The notes: generated from the sequence alone by a model not told the origin. A stretch of DNA of 17,741 nt from Stramonita haemastoma (GCA_030674155.1 CM060325.1:54609320-54627060), one strand, 5' to 3'; positions 7,536-15,879 are shown, counted from the first letter of the stretch. Program-made: numbers and translations.

Positions 7536-8720
7536 GACAATGGTTTGGTTTTTTCTAATAGGGGATTATGTATACTTGTTTTCTTCTTACACTAGCAAAG
7601 CTTACATACATAAATTCTACATTTTAACCAAAAGAGTGGTTAACTTTTTTTTTCCATGGACAGGTAGAGAAATATGATTGTGTGGATGTTCGGCGTGACG
7701 TCACACCCCACTCCACTTCTGGGGGATTGAACATACGTCCTCAAAGAAAGTGCCCCATACATGACCTTGACCTTAACAACAACAACACACAAGGCTTTTT
7801 GCAATTCATTACTTCCTAAATCAGCCTATTCAAGATTAGCAGAAAAAAACCCAAATTCATAATAAATCTTAGAGACTTTTTCCCTGCTATACAAAATCGA
7901 GAGAATAAACCATGAAACAAAATTCGTCGTGACCCTAGGGGATTAGGTCGACTTTGTGATGGTGGCACAGATTTTCCAAAAAAAAGTTCTTTTCAGTCAA
8001 CACTGACCTCGATTTGTTTTTGTTGTGGGTTTTGCTTTTGTAGTGAGTTTTGTTGCTGTTGTTGTTGTTTATCAAGACTTTCTTATCACATACTTTTAAG
8101 CCTCTGCATCACATTATCGTGATGTACTGCTTAGCGTTTCTTTTTGTCTTGAAATGTGATTAATTATTTTTACTTTTTCTTTCATTCTGTAGTTAGAATC
8201 AAAGATTATATCGGATTTTCTCAGTCGTCAAATAGTCATCATGGTGATGACTTATTTTCCCTGTTTGTAAAGTTGATTACTACTGTCCTGGCTTGTTGAC
8301 TGAGTTGTTCAAATTAGCCTACAAGGTTTTGTTTGTTTTGATTTGTCGTAAACAGTGCGCACGCGTGTGTGTAATAAGCTCACTGGGGCTGGTTTGATGA
8401 CCACAATAATGATAAATGAAAAAGAATCACACAAATATTATGAAATAAAAAAAATCGCACAACTATTATTAGCTGTGTAGTGCTAAGTCGGTACATTGCA
8501 ATCACCCAGTGTAAGATAAACTCATAAGAGTTCGTTTTCAGTTGGACCTAAACAGATTATTTTTTTATCGTGGATGGGCAGTCTGCATTTTATGAGTGCA
8601 GTTTGGACTGAAGAACTTTTATCAGTATTTTTGAGACAAAAGCCAAGGTTCATTCAAGCAGCCTTGTCTGGTTTCTCAATGTTTCATAGGAGCATGCATT
8701 ATGTATGACAATACCCTTTC
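7536..8720. other. Single-copy-looking intergenic DNA, no gene seen
   Basis: No ORF longer than noise. Small sites seen: a CRE-type palindrome TGACGTCA at 7696-7703; a nuclear-receptor-like TGACCTTGACCTT near 7761; inverted repeats CATCAC/GTGATG at 8107-8124 and AGTCATCA/TGATGACT at 8234-8252 (3-nt loop). None is near a recognisable start of transcription, so function is unsupported. Confidence 0.6.
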
Positions 8721-8723
8721 CTA

Positions 8724-8880
8724 TTGTCTGTTGCTGTCTGCCTGAGTGTCTGTTTGTCCGTGTGCATGTATATTTGTCATATCCTTTATATTATGTCTGT
8801 CTTCGTATTTCCTCATTATTTTCTGTCTGACTTTGAATGTCTGTTTGACCGCCTGTTTCTCTCTGTCTGTCACTCTTCAA
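8724..8880. repeat. Cryptic (CTGT)-rich simple sequence
   Basis: TGTCTGT words recur without a regular array. It is rich in CTGT and pyrimidines and appears to be a decayed tetranucleotide repeat. Confidence 0.5.
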
Positions 8881-8924
8881 GATACTTCCTACACTGTCCA
8901 AAACAAAACAAACAACAACAAAAA

Positions 8925-9152
8925 AAGAAAGAGAGAATGGGGAAAGAAGAAAGGGTGAAAAGGAAGTAAGAAAGAAAGACTGAATGAATGAACGATTTAA
9001 CTAAAAAATGAATGAGTGAATGAATGAATGAACGAATGAATGAGTAAATGAATAAATGAAAACAAAATCCAAACAAGCAAGCAAGCAATCAAGCAAACAA
9101 ACAACCAACCAACAAATCAACGAACGAACGAACCAACCAACCAACCAACCAA
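8925..9152. repeat. Compound tetranucleotide array shifting unit along its length
   Basis: From left to right the unit changes from AGAA to GAAT (about 8979-9060), then CAAG, CAAA, CAAC, CGAA and finally CCAA (to 9152). Most units share an AA pair, suggesting one array whose unit mutated and re-expanded. Confidence 0.85.
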
Positions 9153-9194
9153 CAACGAATTTATTCAATATCTGTCTTCATTCAGTGTGGAAAC

Positions 9195-9435
9195 TGAGCA
9201 TGAGGCATGTCACAAGATGAAAAGGACTAGCCAAAACAATACTGCAAGGCACTGTCCAGGGAGGAAGAAAAAGAGGCAGACCAAGGAAGAGATGGGAGGG
9301 AAGACAACATCAGCGAATGGACAGGCCTAGAACTCAACCAAATTTTGAGAAAGGCAGAACAGAGAGAGGAATGGAGGGAACTGGTTGTCAAGTCTTCAGG
9401 GGTGCCCCCCACGGTCGCCAGACTAAGGGACAGAC
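9195..9435 (+). pseudogene. LINE ORF2 C-terminal relic (second LINE family)
   Basis: Two plus-strand frames together give a pattern typical of LINE ORF2 C-termini in invertebrates. The first holds GLAKTILQGTVQGG and RGRPRKRW. After a one-base shift near 9295-9301 the second holds EWTGLELNQ, REEWRELV and VPPTVARLRD. An in-frame stop lies upstream near 9218. No RT or endonuclease remains, so this is a 5'-truncated, decayed copy. It belongs to a different family from the minus-strand LINE, which lacks this C-terminus. It runs directly into (ACAG)n(AG)n. Family name not assignable. Confidence 0.75.
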
Positions 9436-9451
9436 AGACAGACAGACAGAC

Positions 9452-9539
<88 letters not shown>
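9430..9539. repeat. (ACAG)n then (AG)n microsatellite
   Basis: About six CAGA units pass into about 40 AG units. Located at the 3' side of the LINE relic. Confidence 0.97.
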
Positions 9540-9542
<3 letters not shown>

Positions 9543-9630
9543 ATCTCCGACACCACACTAGGCTAAGTGAGGATTTTAGTTCCTAGTGTGAGACATGCAG
9601 CCACAGTGTTAACATGGATATTGCTGTGCT

Positions 9631-9681
9631 CCCTGTCTGTCTGTCTGTCTGTCTTCTGTCTCTGTTTCTGTCTGTCTGTCG

Positions 9682-9722
<41 letters not shown>

Positions 9723-9760
9723 TCTCTTCTCTCTCTCTCTCTTCTCTCTCTCTCTTCTCT

Positions 9761-9806
<46 letters not shown>
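9631..9806. repeat. (CTGT)n then (CT)n compound microsatellite
   Basis: Several CTGT blocks pass into CT with TTCTC interruptions. It is the complementary composition of the array 90 bp to the left, so a transcript could fold between them. Confidence 0.95.
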
Positions 9807-9810
<4 letters not shown>

Positions 9811-9919
9811 ATTGCCTCTTTACTACAATACTTTTATTACACGTTAAACACTTCAGTTTTAGTGTCCCCTACTTTACCTATAAACGAAGCTGATCAACAG
9901 CATAATTATGTGGGTTTGC

Positions 9920-10100
9920 TGACTGTAGCTATGCTGGTGCTGTGTACCTTACGTCTGCTAAAAAATCACTGGGACAAGGTTCGAATCTCATCTGCCTAGA
10001 TAGATTAAGCATATTTCCCCTCCACCCCCTTTTTTTTCTTCTTTAAACCGGACTTAAACTGCCCCCACCCCTACCCTCCTGAAAAAACCCCCCACAACAA
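9920..10100 (+). mobile_element. tRNA-derived SINE-like copy
   Basis: A-box-like TAGCTATGCTGG at 9926-9937 and an exact B box GGTTCGAATC at 9978-9987 (40 bp apart) match the internal RNA polymerase III promoter of tRNA-derived SINEs. The sequence after the B box is C-rich and does not match the other SINEs here. The end of the element is not clear; flanking duplications were not found. Confidence 0.5.
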
Positions 10101-10430
10101 AACACAAAAACAGAAACAAAACAAAATTTTAGAAACCCACACCACCAGCGCTTTTTATGTTATTGTTATTATTATTTCTTCTTATTTGTTATTTTTCTCT
10201 TTAAAAAAACAACAACAAAAAACACGGTCAGTACTCATTTTACATGCACAAGACTACATGCACACGTTAAGGATCCTGTATTTTCCTATCAGTGTTCAGA
10301 GGAAAGTAAGCAAAGCATAATCAGTTAAAAAAAAAAATGATATGGCTGGCTGGGATGCATTACACCAGACTTGACAGCAAATTGGTGCCGGTCAATTATT
10401 TGTAAAAGATAAGAAGATTTGTGAAGTAGA
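10101..10430. other. AT-rich spacer, no gene seen
   Basis: Homopolymer-rich sequence (T, A and AAC runs). No coding or structural signal is supported. Confidence 0.5.
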
Positions 10431-10582
10431 CAAAGATGAAGAAGGAGAATTGTAAAGAAGTATTGATAAGAAGAATTGCAAAGAAGAATTACAAAGAAGA
10501 AGAATTGCAAAGAAGATGGGGAGGAAGAAGAAGAATTGCAAAGAGGAAGAAGAAGAAGAAGAATTGCGAAGAAGAAGAAAGT
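10430..10582. repeat. GAAGAATTGCAAA minisatellite with (GAA)n
   Basis: AAGAATTGCAAAGAAG-like units repeat irregularly about six times with (GAA)n in between. It is almost entirely purine on the plus strand. Long frames on the minus strand are a repeat artefact. Confidence 0.85.
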
Positions 10583-10651
10583 AAATGAAGGAAGACAAGC
10601 ATTTTGCATATACAGCTGAGAATTATAACCCATTCCATACGCCTGTGCCAC

Positions 10652-10653
<2 letters not shown>

Positions 10654-10686
<33 letters not shown>

Positions 10687-10706
10687 CTCTCTCTCTCTCT
10701 CTCTCT
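10654..10706. repeat. (CA)n(CT)n compound microsatellite
   Basis: About 14 CA units pass directly into about 12 CT units, roughly 200 bp upstream of the promoter-like region. Confidence 0.97.
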
Positions 10707-10904
10707 GGCAGCCAACCTTGCTCAAGGCAATGACGCAGACATGAGTGGAGAGGGTTGGAGAAAAGCCGGTCACACATGATAGGAATGGACCGGATCAGCT
10801 GCAACAGCTTGTTTGTGAGGTGGTGTGAGGGTGAGAGAGAGAGGGGGGTGGAAATGGTGGGAGTAGTGATGAAGGTGAAGGGTGGGCTGGTGGAGGGGAA
10901 GGGC

Positions 10905-11068
10905 AGAAAATCCCCGCCCGAGGTCAAAGTCCACGTGTTTACATCAGCTGGTGGGGAAAAAAGGGGAGGGGTGGGGGCAGGGGTAAATAGTCTGTTACGG
11001 CCAAAAATAAACTCGGTCGGGCGATGAAAAAAATCTTCCGAGGGCGCGTGCAGGCTTATAAAAAGGCG
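10905..11068 (+). promoter_or_regulatory. Putative RNA polymerase II promoter with TATA box
   Basis: A GC-richer segment ends in TATAAAA at 11057-11063, 28 to 34 bp before the likely start site (about 11085-11091). Upstream are a Rel-type GAAAATCCCC followed by a GC box (about 10906-10919), and AGGTCAAAGTCCA at 10921-10933. The latter is a direct repeat with one spacer base, of the HNF4/RXR type. Then come an E-box CACGTG (10932-10937), an overlapping forkhead-type TGTTTAC (10936-10942) and a second E-box CAGCTG (10945-10950). The motifs are seen directly; binding is inference. The density of sites together with TATA spacing, exon and donor makes this the best candidate for a host promoter in the window. 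Confidence 0.65.
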
Positions 11069-11087
11069 TGCGCAAGGTCTTGGTGCC

Positions 11088-11241
11088 TGCATTCCTACTA
11101 TGGTACAACACAAGCGACTACTTTACCAAATCAACTCCAACTACCTGACTAATAATAATAGATCATCCACGACTCAACTCTACCAACCACGATGCCGGAA
11201 AGAAACGAGGTTGAAACATCCCGCGCTGACGAGGGGGAAGA
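11088..11241 (+). CDS. Putative first exon of an unidentified host gene
   Basis: About 25-30 bp after the TATA box the sequence becomes CA-rich and stop-poor, as in a 5' UTR. An ATG at 11192 with A at -3 opens MPERNEVETSRADEGEE, an acidic hydrophilic start. The exon would end at 11241 with the strong donor AGA/GTGAGTA, leaving phase 2. Unspliced, this frame stops immediately (TGA), which supports splicing. An earlier ATG at 11100 (A at -3, G at +4) opens a second, overlapping frame of 47 codons to the donor, so the start is not certain. The protein is not recognised and no exon 2 was identified within the window. The exon coordinates' left edge is estimated from the TATA box. Confidence 0.5.
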
Positions 11242-11249
11242 GTGAGTAG
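11100..11249 (+). CDS. Overlapping upstream ORF or alternative start in the putative first exon
   Basis: ATG at 11100 in good context opens a 49-codon frame out of phase with the 11192 ATG; its stop (11247-11249) lies past the splice donor. It could be a regulatory upstream ORF, the true coding start, or meaningless. The product is basic and Asn/Gln-rich and resembles nothing I know. Confidence 0.25.
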   Translation: MVQHKRLLYQINSNYLTNNNRSSTTQLYQPRCRKETRLKHPALTRGKSE

Positions 11250-12340
11250 AACTGTTTTTGTTTATTTATTTTGTTTGTTTTATTTCATTTGTCGTCATTT
11301 TTGTTTTGTTATGTTTAAATGAAAATTGGGAAAATATTGACCTTAAGAAGATGAGAGCGTTAAAAAAAATTCATTGAAAAATCTTTTTTTCTGTTTTCGA
11401 GTGAAATTGCTTTTAGTTTTTATTTCCCCTCAGTGTTTTTCTTGAGGAAAAAAAGAAGTGGAGGAAAGCTGGTGAAGGTATCGATTTCTCAATGATCTTG
11501 AAAGTGATTTGTTGAAGATTCAATGTAAATTATGTAGAATAGAAATGAAAATAAATTCTAGAAAATAATGGCTTTCAGTGGCAGCACTTTAGGCATTTCT
11601 AAGAAATACCACGCCTTTGACCTGATCTGACTGGTTTGGTTCAGAGGTCTCAACAGCTATTCAATTGTCTAGTGCTGTGGTAACTTACAGCAAAACACTT
11701 TTCAGAATTTAAAAGTGTGAATTGCTTTCAAAGGAAAATTTTTATATTCCTGTGGCCTTTTGAAGCTGCCCTCAAAAGACGATGATGAAAAGAGAAAGAA
11801 AATATGCTTAGAATGTATATGTTGAAAAAAATTGAATAACAGAAAATAAGCATATAGATTCTAGTAAATCTTTGTGCCTTAAGTTTGGGGATCCTATTAA
11901 AGGATGCAAGGGAGGTCATAAAGTTTGTATCCAGCCAGTGTTTGTTTTTTTGTTTGTTTGTTTGTTGTTGTTGTTTTTTTGCACTGTTCGATTTTCTACA
12001 CTTTATAAAGTCAATGATGCCATGTGTAGGCCTATAGACCAAGTGAACAATCAGTCTGTAAATCAGATATCTCTGTTGGGATATTAGATTAATCACAACA
12101 AAATTGTTAGGCCTGACTACACCGATTTAATTTTGCAGCACTCTACTTCATTGATTAAGCCTAATAATCAAATTCAGATAAACTTGTAGACTACATTGTG
12201 TGTGTGTGTATGTGTGTGTTTTTTTAAAAGTTGACTTGCATTCATTATCTCAGGCCTTTGTCTTTCTCCAAAATCCTCGTTAGGCCATTGCTAAGTCAGA
12301 ATGCACTGGCACTTCGTTGTACACTGGGGCAGGAACTGTT
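11242..12340 (+). other. Putative intron 1, proximal part
   Basis: It begins with a GTGAGTA donor and is AT-rich with T- and A-runs. No acceptor-exon-donor set stands out. Short (GTTT)n and (GTT)n tracts near 11942-11968 and a (TG)n near 12199-12220 are the only repeats. Confidence 0.4.
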
Positions 12341-12568
12341 AGTAATCTAAGGGAGAGAACTGTTGTGCCTATCTTCAAAGTCTTTCTGAAAATAACAAAA
12401 CGGATGGAGAATGGACCAGGCAGAAAATGGGCAGAAATAGACAAGAAGGCCAGTAATCTAAGGGGGAGAACTGTTGAACCTATCTTCAAAGTCTTTCTAA
12501 AAAAAATATTTAAAAAACCCAGGGCAGGAGAATGGACCAAAAAGACAAAAAAAATAGACAAGAAGGCT
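12341..12568. repeat. 111-bp direct duplication
   Basis: Copies start at 12341 and 12452 (both AGTAATCTAAGGG). They share AGAACTGTTG, CCTATCTTCAAAGTCTTTCT, GAGAATGGACCA and AATAGACAAGAAGGC, and differ by substitutions and net +6 bp in the second. Both copies stay open in the same plus-strand frame (12317-12574, 85 aa, RTV-PIFKVFLK repeated). The minus strand is also open, so this alone does not show coding. Confidence 0.9.
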
Positions 12569-12641
12569 AGGTGACAGGACCATAGAGAGGGACAGAAGAG
12601 AGGGAATTTCTAGCACATAATTTTCAGAGGGTGGGAGTGCC

Positions 12642-12741
12642 NNNNNNNNNNNNNNNNNNNNNNNNNNNNNNNNNNNNNNNNNNNNNNNNNNNNNNNNNNN
12701 NNNNNNNNNNNNNNNNNNNNNNNNNNNNNNNNNNNNNNNNN
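12642..12741. other. Assembly gap (100 N)
   Basis: Exactly 100 N, the usual placeholder for a gap of unknown size. It lies just left of T-rich minisatellite sequence, a likely cause of assembly failure. Confidence 0.99.
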
Positions 12742-12749
12742 TTTTTTTT

Positions 12750-12863
12750 TCTTTTTCGTCCTATGTTTTTTTGGCTGTTGTTGTTGTTGTTTATTGTTGT
12801 TGTTTTGTTGATGTTTTAAGTATATTTTAAATGTTCTTGATATCTTTTGGTCATTTTTTTTGC

Positions 12864-12918
<55 letters not shown>

Positions 12919-13075
12919 AAGTGGCCTTTTCTCTTCACATGTTTTTGATATTTTTTTTGTCATTTTGTTGCTGTTGTTGTTGGTATGAGTGGCCTTTTCT
13001 CTTCACATGTTTTTGATATTTTTTTTGTCATTTTGTTGCTGTTGTTGTTGGTATGAGTGGCCTTTTCTCTTCACT
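12750..13075. repeat. 68-bp minisatellite with (GTT)n core
   Basis: Near-identical 68-bp units start at 12921 and 12989, with a partial third at 13057 (GTGGCCTTTTCTCTTCAC). A diverged unit with an expanded (GTT)n lies at about 12819-12915, and further T/GTT-rich sequence reaches the gap. The array may continue into the gap. Confidence 0.92.
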
Positions 13076-13116
13076 CGTGCCAAATTGTCCCCCTCTTGTA
13101 CAGAGGGAATCGTGAA

Positions 13117-13180
13117 ACTTTCTCTGTCTCTTTCTGTCTCTTTCTGTCTCTTTCTGTCTCTCTCTCTGTCTCTGTCTCTG

Positions 13181-13268
<88 letters not shown>

Positions 13269-13325
13269 CATATCTCCTCTGTCTGTCTTGTCTGTCTGTC
13301 TGTCTCTCTCTGTCTCTGTCTCTCC

Positions 13326-13356
<31 letters not shown>

Positions 13357-13360
13357 TCTC
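13117..13360. repeat. Pyrimidine microsatellites with (TATC)22
   Basis: TCTGTC-type units, then (TATC)n at 13181-13268, then CTGT and CT arrays. The plus strand is nearly pure pyrimidine except for the A of TATC and the G of CTGT. Confidence 0.95.
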
Positions 13361-13361
13361 A

Positions 13362-13453
13362 AACACACACACACACACACGCGCGCGCCGCGCGCGCGCA
13401 CACACACACACACACACGCACGCACGCACACACGCACACGCGCGCGCATGCAT
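13362..13453. repeat. Alternating CA/CG tract (Z-DNA type)
   Basis: (AC)n passes into an almost unbroken CG alternation (13380-13399), back to (CA)n with ACGC variants, then CGCGCGCATGCAT. Purine-pyrimidine alternation is kept for about 90 bp with one break (CGCGCCGCG). Confidence 0.92.
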
Positions 13454-13517
13454 CTATCCCTGTACGTGGACTCAAAAAGATTTAATTAATAGATATGTAT
13501 TTGAATCCACCACAACC

Positions 13518-13520
<3 letters not shown>

Positions 13521-13586
<66 letters not shown>

Positions 13587-13589
13587 CTC

Positions 13590-13621
<32 letters not shown>

Positions 13622-13622
13622 C
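13521..13622. repeat. (CT)n microsatellite
   Basis: About 100 bp of CT with a few TTCTC and CCTC interruptions. Confidence 0.96.
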
Positions 13623-14230
13623 CTCCTCTTCATCAGATGCTGGAAGTATGGAAAGAAAGAATTAATAATCATTATTATTATTATATCCTTCTTTCTTTTT
13701 TTTGTTTGTTTTAAAACAGTGCTTCTTTCAGATAATTATCGGACATTCTTCTTGTACATCATGTATCTACATAAATATGTCGTATGCGTTGTTAAAAAAC
13801 GCAACAAATAAAATGCGATGACTGAGCAAATGAGAATAATTGTATGATTAAATTGACCATTTTATACATTTGTCGTTCAGGTGTTCATCTCTTGACTGAA
13901 TGTTTGTATGGTTCGAATATGCTGTTGTTGTTGTTGTTGTTGTTATTGTTGTGCGTTCCCAAGCTTAACACTTTGGGGGTCACGCAGAACGTGTACTCTG
14001 ACTCACTCATCCTCCCTCCTGGGAATCATTGTGAGTTTGAAATTGCACACTACTGAATGAGAAGTGTGCGTGTATGACTGATTTTAAGTACCTTTTAACT
14101 ACATAGGCAACCATACTCTTGACTTCAGAGGATTTTTTTTCCCCTCCTTTATAAAGGAGAAAACAATGCAGGCTGTTATGTTAAAAACTGAGCAAATGAG
14201 AATAATTTTATGATTTTTTAAAAAGTTAGT
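13623..14230. other. Spacer with (ATT)n and (GTT)n, no firm exon
   Basis: Short (ATT)n near 13671 and (GTT)7 at 13923-13944. A TGAGCAAATGAGAATAAT block occurs twice (about 13823 and 14188). A possible small exon near 14000 was considered and rejected. Confidence 0.5.
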
Positions 14231-14234
14231 TAAA

Positions 14235-14385
14235 GTCTGTCCCGAGCCGAAGGCTCATCAGGCCGGTGCTTATCCCGGTTTCTGTGGAGTTAAGCGACTG
14301 AGAGTCATAGACTCCCCCCTGGATAGGACGCCAGTCTATCGCAGGGTTAACCCCCAACACAATGTATACCTCAATTGAGGATAGC
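14235..14385 (-). mobile_element. SINE-like dispersed repeat, 3' part with hairpin
   Basis: On the minus strand it reads CTGCGATAGACTGGCGTCCT, then CTTAACTCCACAGAAACCGG, then GATAAGCACCGGCCTGATGA and a hairpin GAGCC-TTC-GGCTC, ending near ACAGACTTTAAC. From memory, very similar modules are spread through bivalve, gastropod and other marine animal genomes; this needs a database check. No tRNA head is seen next to it, where (CA)n begins instead. Confidence 0.55.
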
Positions 14386-14455
14386 CACACACACACACAC
14401 ATGACTTTGACAATGTGACCAACGTGACTGGACTCGACCGACTTCTTCTTTGACT

Positions 14456-14496
14456 CCTGAAGAAGTCATCACTGGCATTACACTGACTTCTTCAGG
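14456..14496. repeat. 13-bp perfect inverted repeat
   Basis: CCTGAAGAAGTCA (14456-14468) and TGACTTCTTCAGG (14484-14496) are perfect inverted arms around a 15-nt loop. Related GACTTCTTC words lie just upstream. Confidence 0.9.
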
Positions 14497-14532
14497 CAGT
14501 GTGCCGAGGTTTGTTTAAACCTGACTGGAGGG

Positions 14533-14945
14533 CGGGCGGGATAACATAGTGCAGTGGTTAGAGCCTTGCGTTTGCGCTTTGACAGCCCGGCGGGTTTGAG
14601 CCACCACTTAGACACACCCGTAAAATAACTAATTTGGTTTAAATCATTTTTATTCATATTTTTGAACAAACATTGAAAACAACAGCATTCAGGAACCATA
14701 GCAACAACAAGCTTGTAGCTTAGAGTGTGAAAAATAACTTCTTTCTACAAAGAAAAAAATATATTATTTCTCTACTACTTGAATGCTTGGGCGCTTGAGG
14801 GCTAAATTAAGGGGACTTTTTACCCCCAGGGTTAACATCAGTACAGACTTCACTCCCCCAAAAAAAGTCCTTTAGATGAGACTATAGACCAAGGCTTAAT
14901 GTTCGAATGCGCTCAAAACATCTTGCGTATGTATTAAACGAACAG
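14533..14945 (+). mobile_element. SINE family B copy, interrupted
   Basis: A degraded tRNA-like head (14533-14610, with AGTGGTTAGAG and GGGTTTGAGCC) aligns with the head at 16421-16493. The body at 14811-14940 aligns with 16494-16615 through GGATGAGACTATARACCAAGG-like and CATCTTGCG blocks. About 200 bp of unrelated AT-rich sequence separates head and body, so the copy was interrupted or is a composite of two copies. Confidence 0.75.
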
Positions 14946-14949
14946 TTTA

Positions 14950-15016
14950 ATAGAGACTTGAACCCAAACCTTAAGTTATCGTCAGATCAATCTAATCATT
15001 TGGCTATCTGCCTCCC
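14950..15016 (-). mobile_element. tRNA-like SINE head on the minus strand
   Basis: On the minus strand, A-box-like TAGCCAAATGATTAG (15006-14992) and B-box-like GGGTTCAAGTCTC (14965-14953) are 26 bp apart. It abuts the body of the plus-strand SINE, tail to tail. Stem pairing is too decayed for a functional tRNA. Confidence 0.55.
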
Positions 15017-15080
15017 AGAATTGCACTCATTTGCACCCCAACCCCCCAAAGAGCAGTCAACAGGTAGGTATGTTCACGCG

Positions 15081-15081
<1 letters not shown>

Positions 15082-15147
<66 letters not shown>

Positions 15148-15226
15148 TACATACATACACATACATACATACATACACATACACACATATAAGCAAACAC
15201 ACACACACACACACACAAGCAACACA

Positions 15227-15275
<49 letters not shown>

Positions 15276-15279
15276 AAGC

Positions 15280-15314
<35 letters not shown>

Positions 15315-15340
15315 ATACACACACACACACACACAAAGAA
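15082..15340. repeat. (CA)n microsatellite with (CATA)n core
   Basis: Long CA blocks are separated by (ACAT)n at 15142-15190 and AAGCAA interruptions, about 260 bp in all. Confidence 0.97.
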
Positions 15341-15538
15341 AAAAAATCCTACCAAGGTACGAATAATGAAAATGAACTTGTCATTATCCTAAAGCCCTCG
15401 TGGGGAGTTGTCAGTAATGGTTCATCGATTTCTGAAAACTGGTTTGAGGCCTATCCTTCTTTCTATTCGCTGCTTTGGTTAATTGCTTTGTTGCTTAGTT
15501 TTGGGGAGGGAGGGAGGGAGGTATGTTTGTTGATTTTG
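15341..15538. other. Spacer, nothing recognised
   Basis: Mixed sequence with a (GGGA)n-like tract at about 15504-15521. No gene or repeat family identified. Confidence 0.5.
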
Positions 15539-15702
15539 TGTGTGTGTGTGTGTGTGTGGGGGGGGGGGGGGTAGAGGAAGAAGGTGGGGTGGCGGTGGTG
15601 GTGAGGATAGTAAGAAAGGGGGGGGGTGAGTTTGTTTGTTGCTTTAGCCGTGTGGGGGGGGGGGGAGGACAGGAAGGGGGAAAGTGTGTGTGTGTGTGTG
15701 TG
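15539..15702. repeat. (TG)n with long G runs
   Basis: (TG)n, then about 14 G (15558-15571), G-rich GGTGG sequence, two further runs of 9 to 13 G, then (TG)n. At least four G runs lie within 120 bp, giving G-quadruplex potential on the plus strand. Confidence 0.92.
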
Positions 15703-15777
15703 TTCAATTTATTCATTTCGTTCAAGTCAATTCTTGTTTTATTTTGAGGATAATGACCAAGCACTCTCGTGCATACG

Positions 15778-15795
15778 TGTGTGTGTGTGTGTGTG

Positions 15796-15879
<84 letters not shown>

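Noticed and set aside
7696..7773. CRE (TGACGTCA) and nuclear-receptor half-sites as a promoter
   Set aside because: No TATA, start site, exon or donor nearby; single motifs of this length are expected by chance.
10325..11113. 262-aa minus-strand open frame across the promoter-like region
   Set aside because: Its composition follows the GAA, CA and CT arrays (Phe/Leu/Ser, Val-Cys), with no domain; it overlaps the opposite-strand promoter and exon signals.
13844..14056. Possible small exon or 70-aa ORF ending PGNHCEFEIAHY, with an AG before and GTGAGT after (about 13986-14031)
   Set aside because: The polypyrimidine tract before the AG is poor, half of the frame is a (GTT)n poly-Leu, and the sequence matches nothing I recognise.
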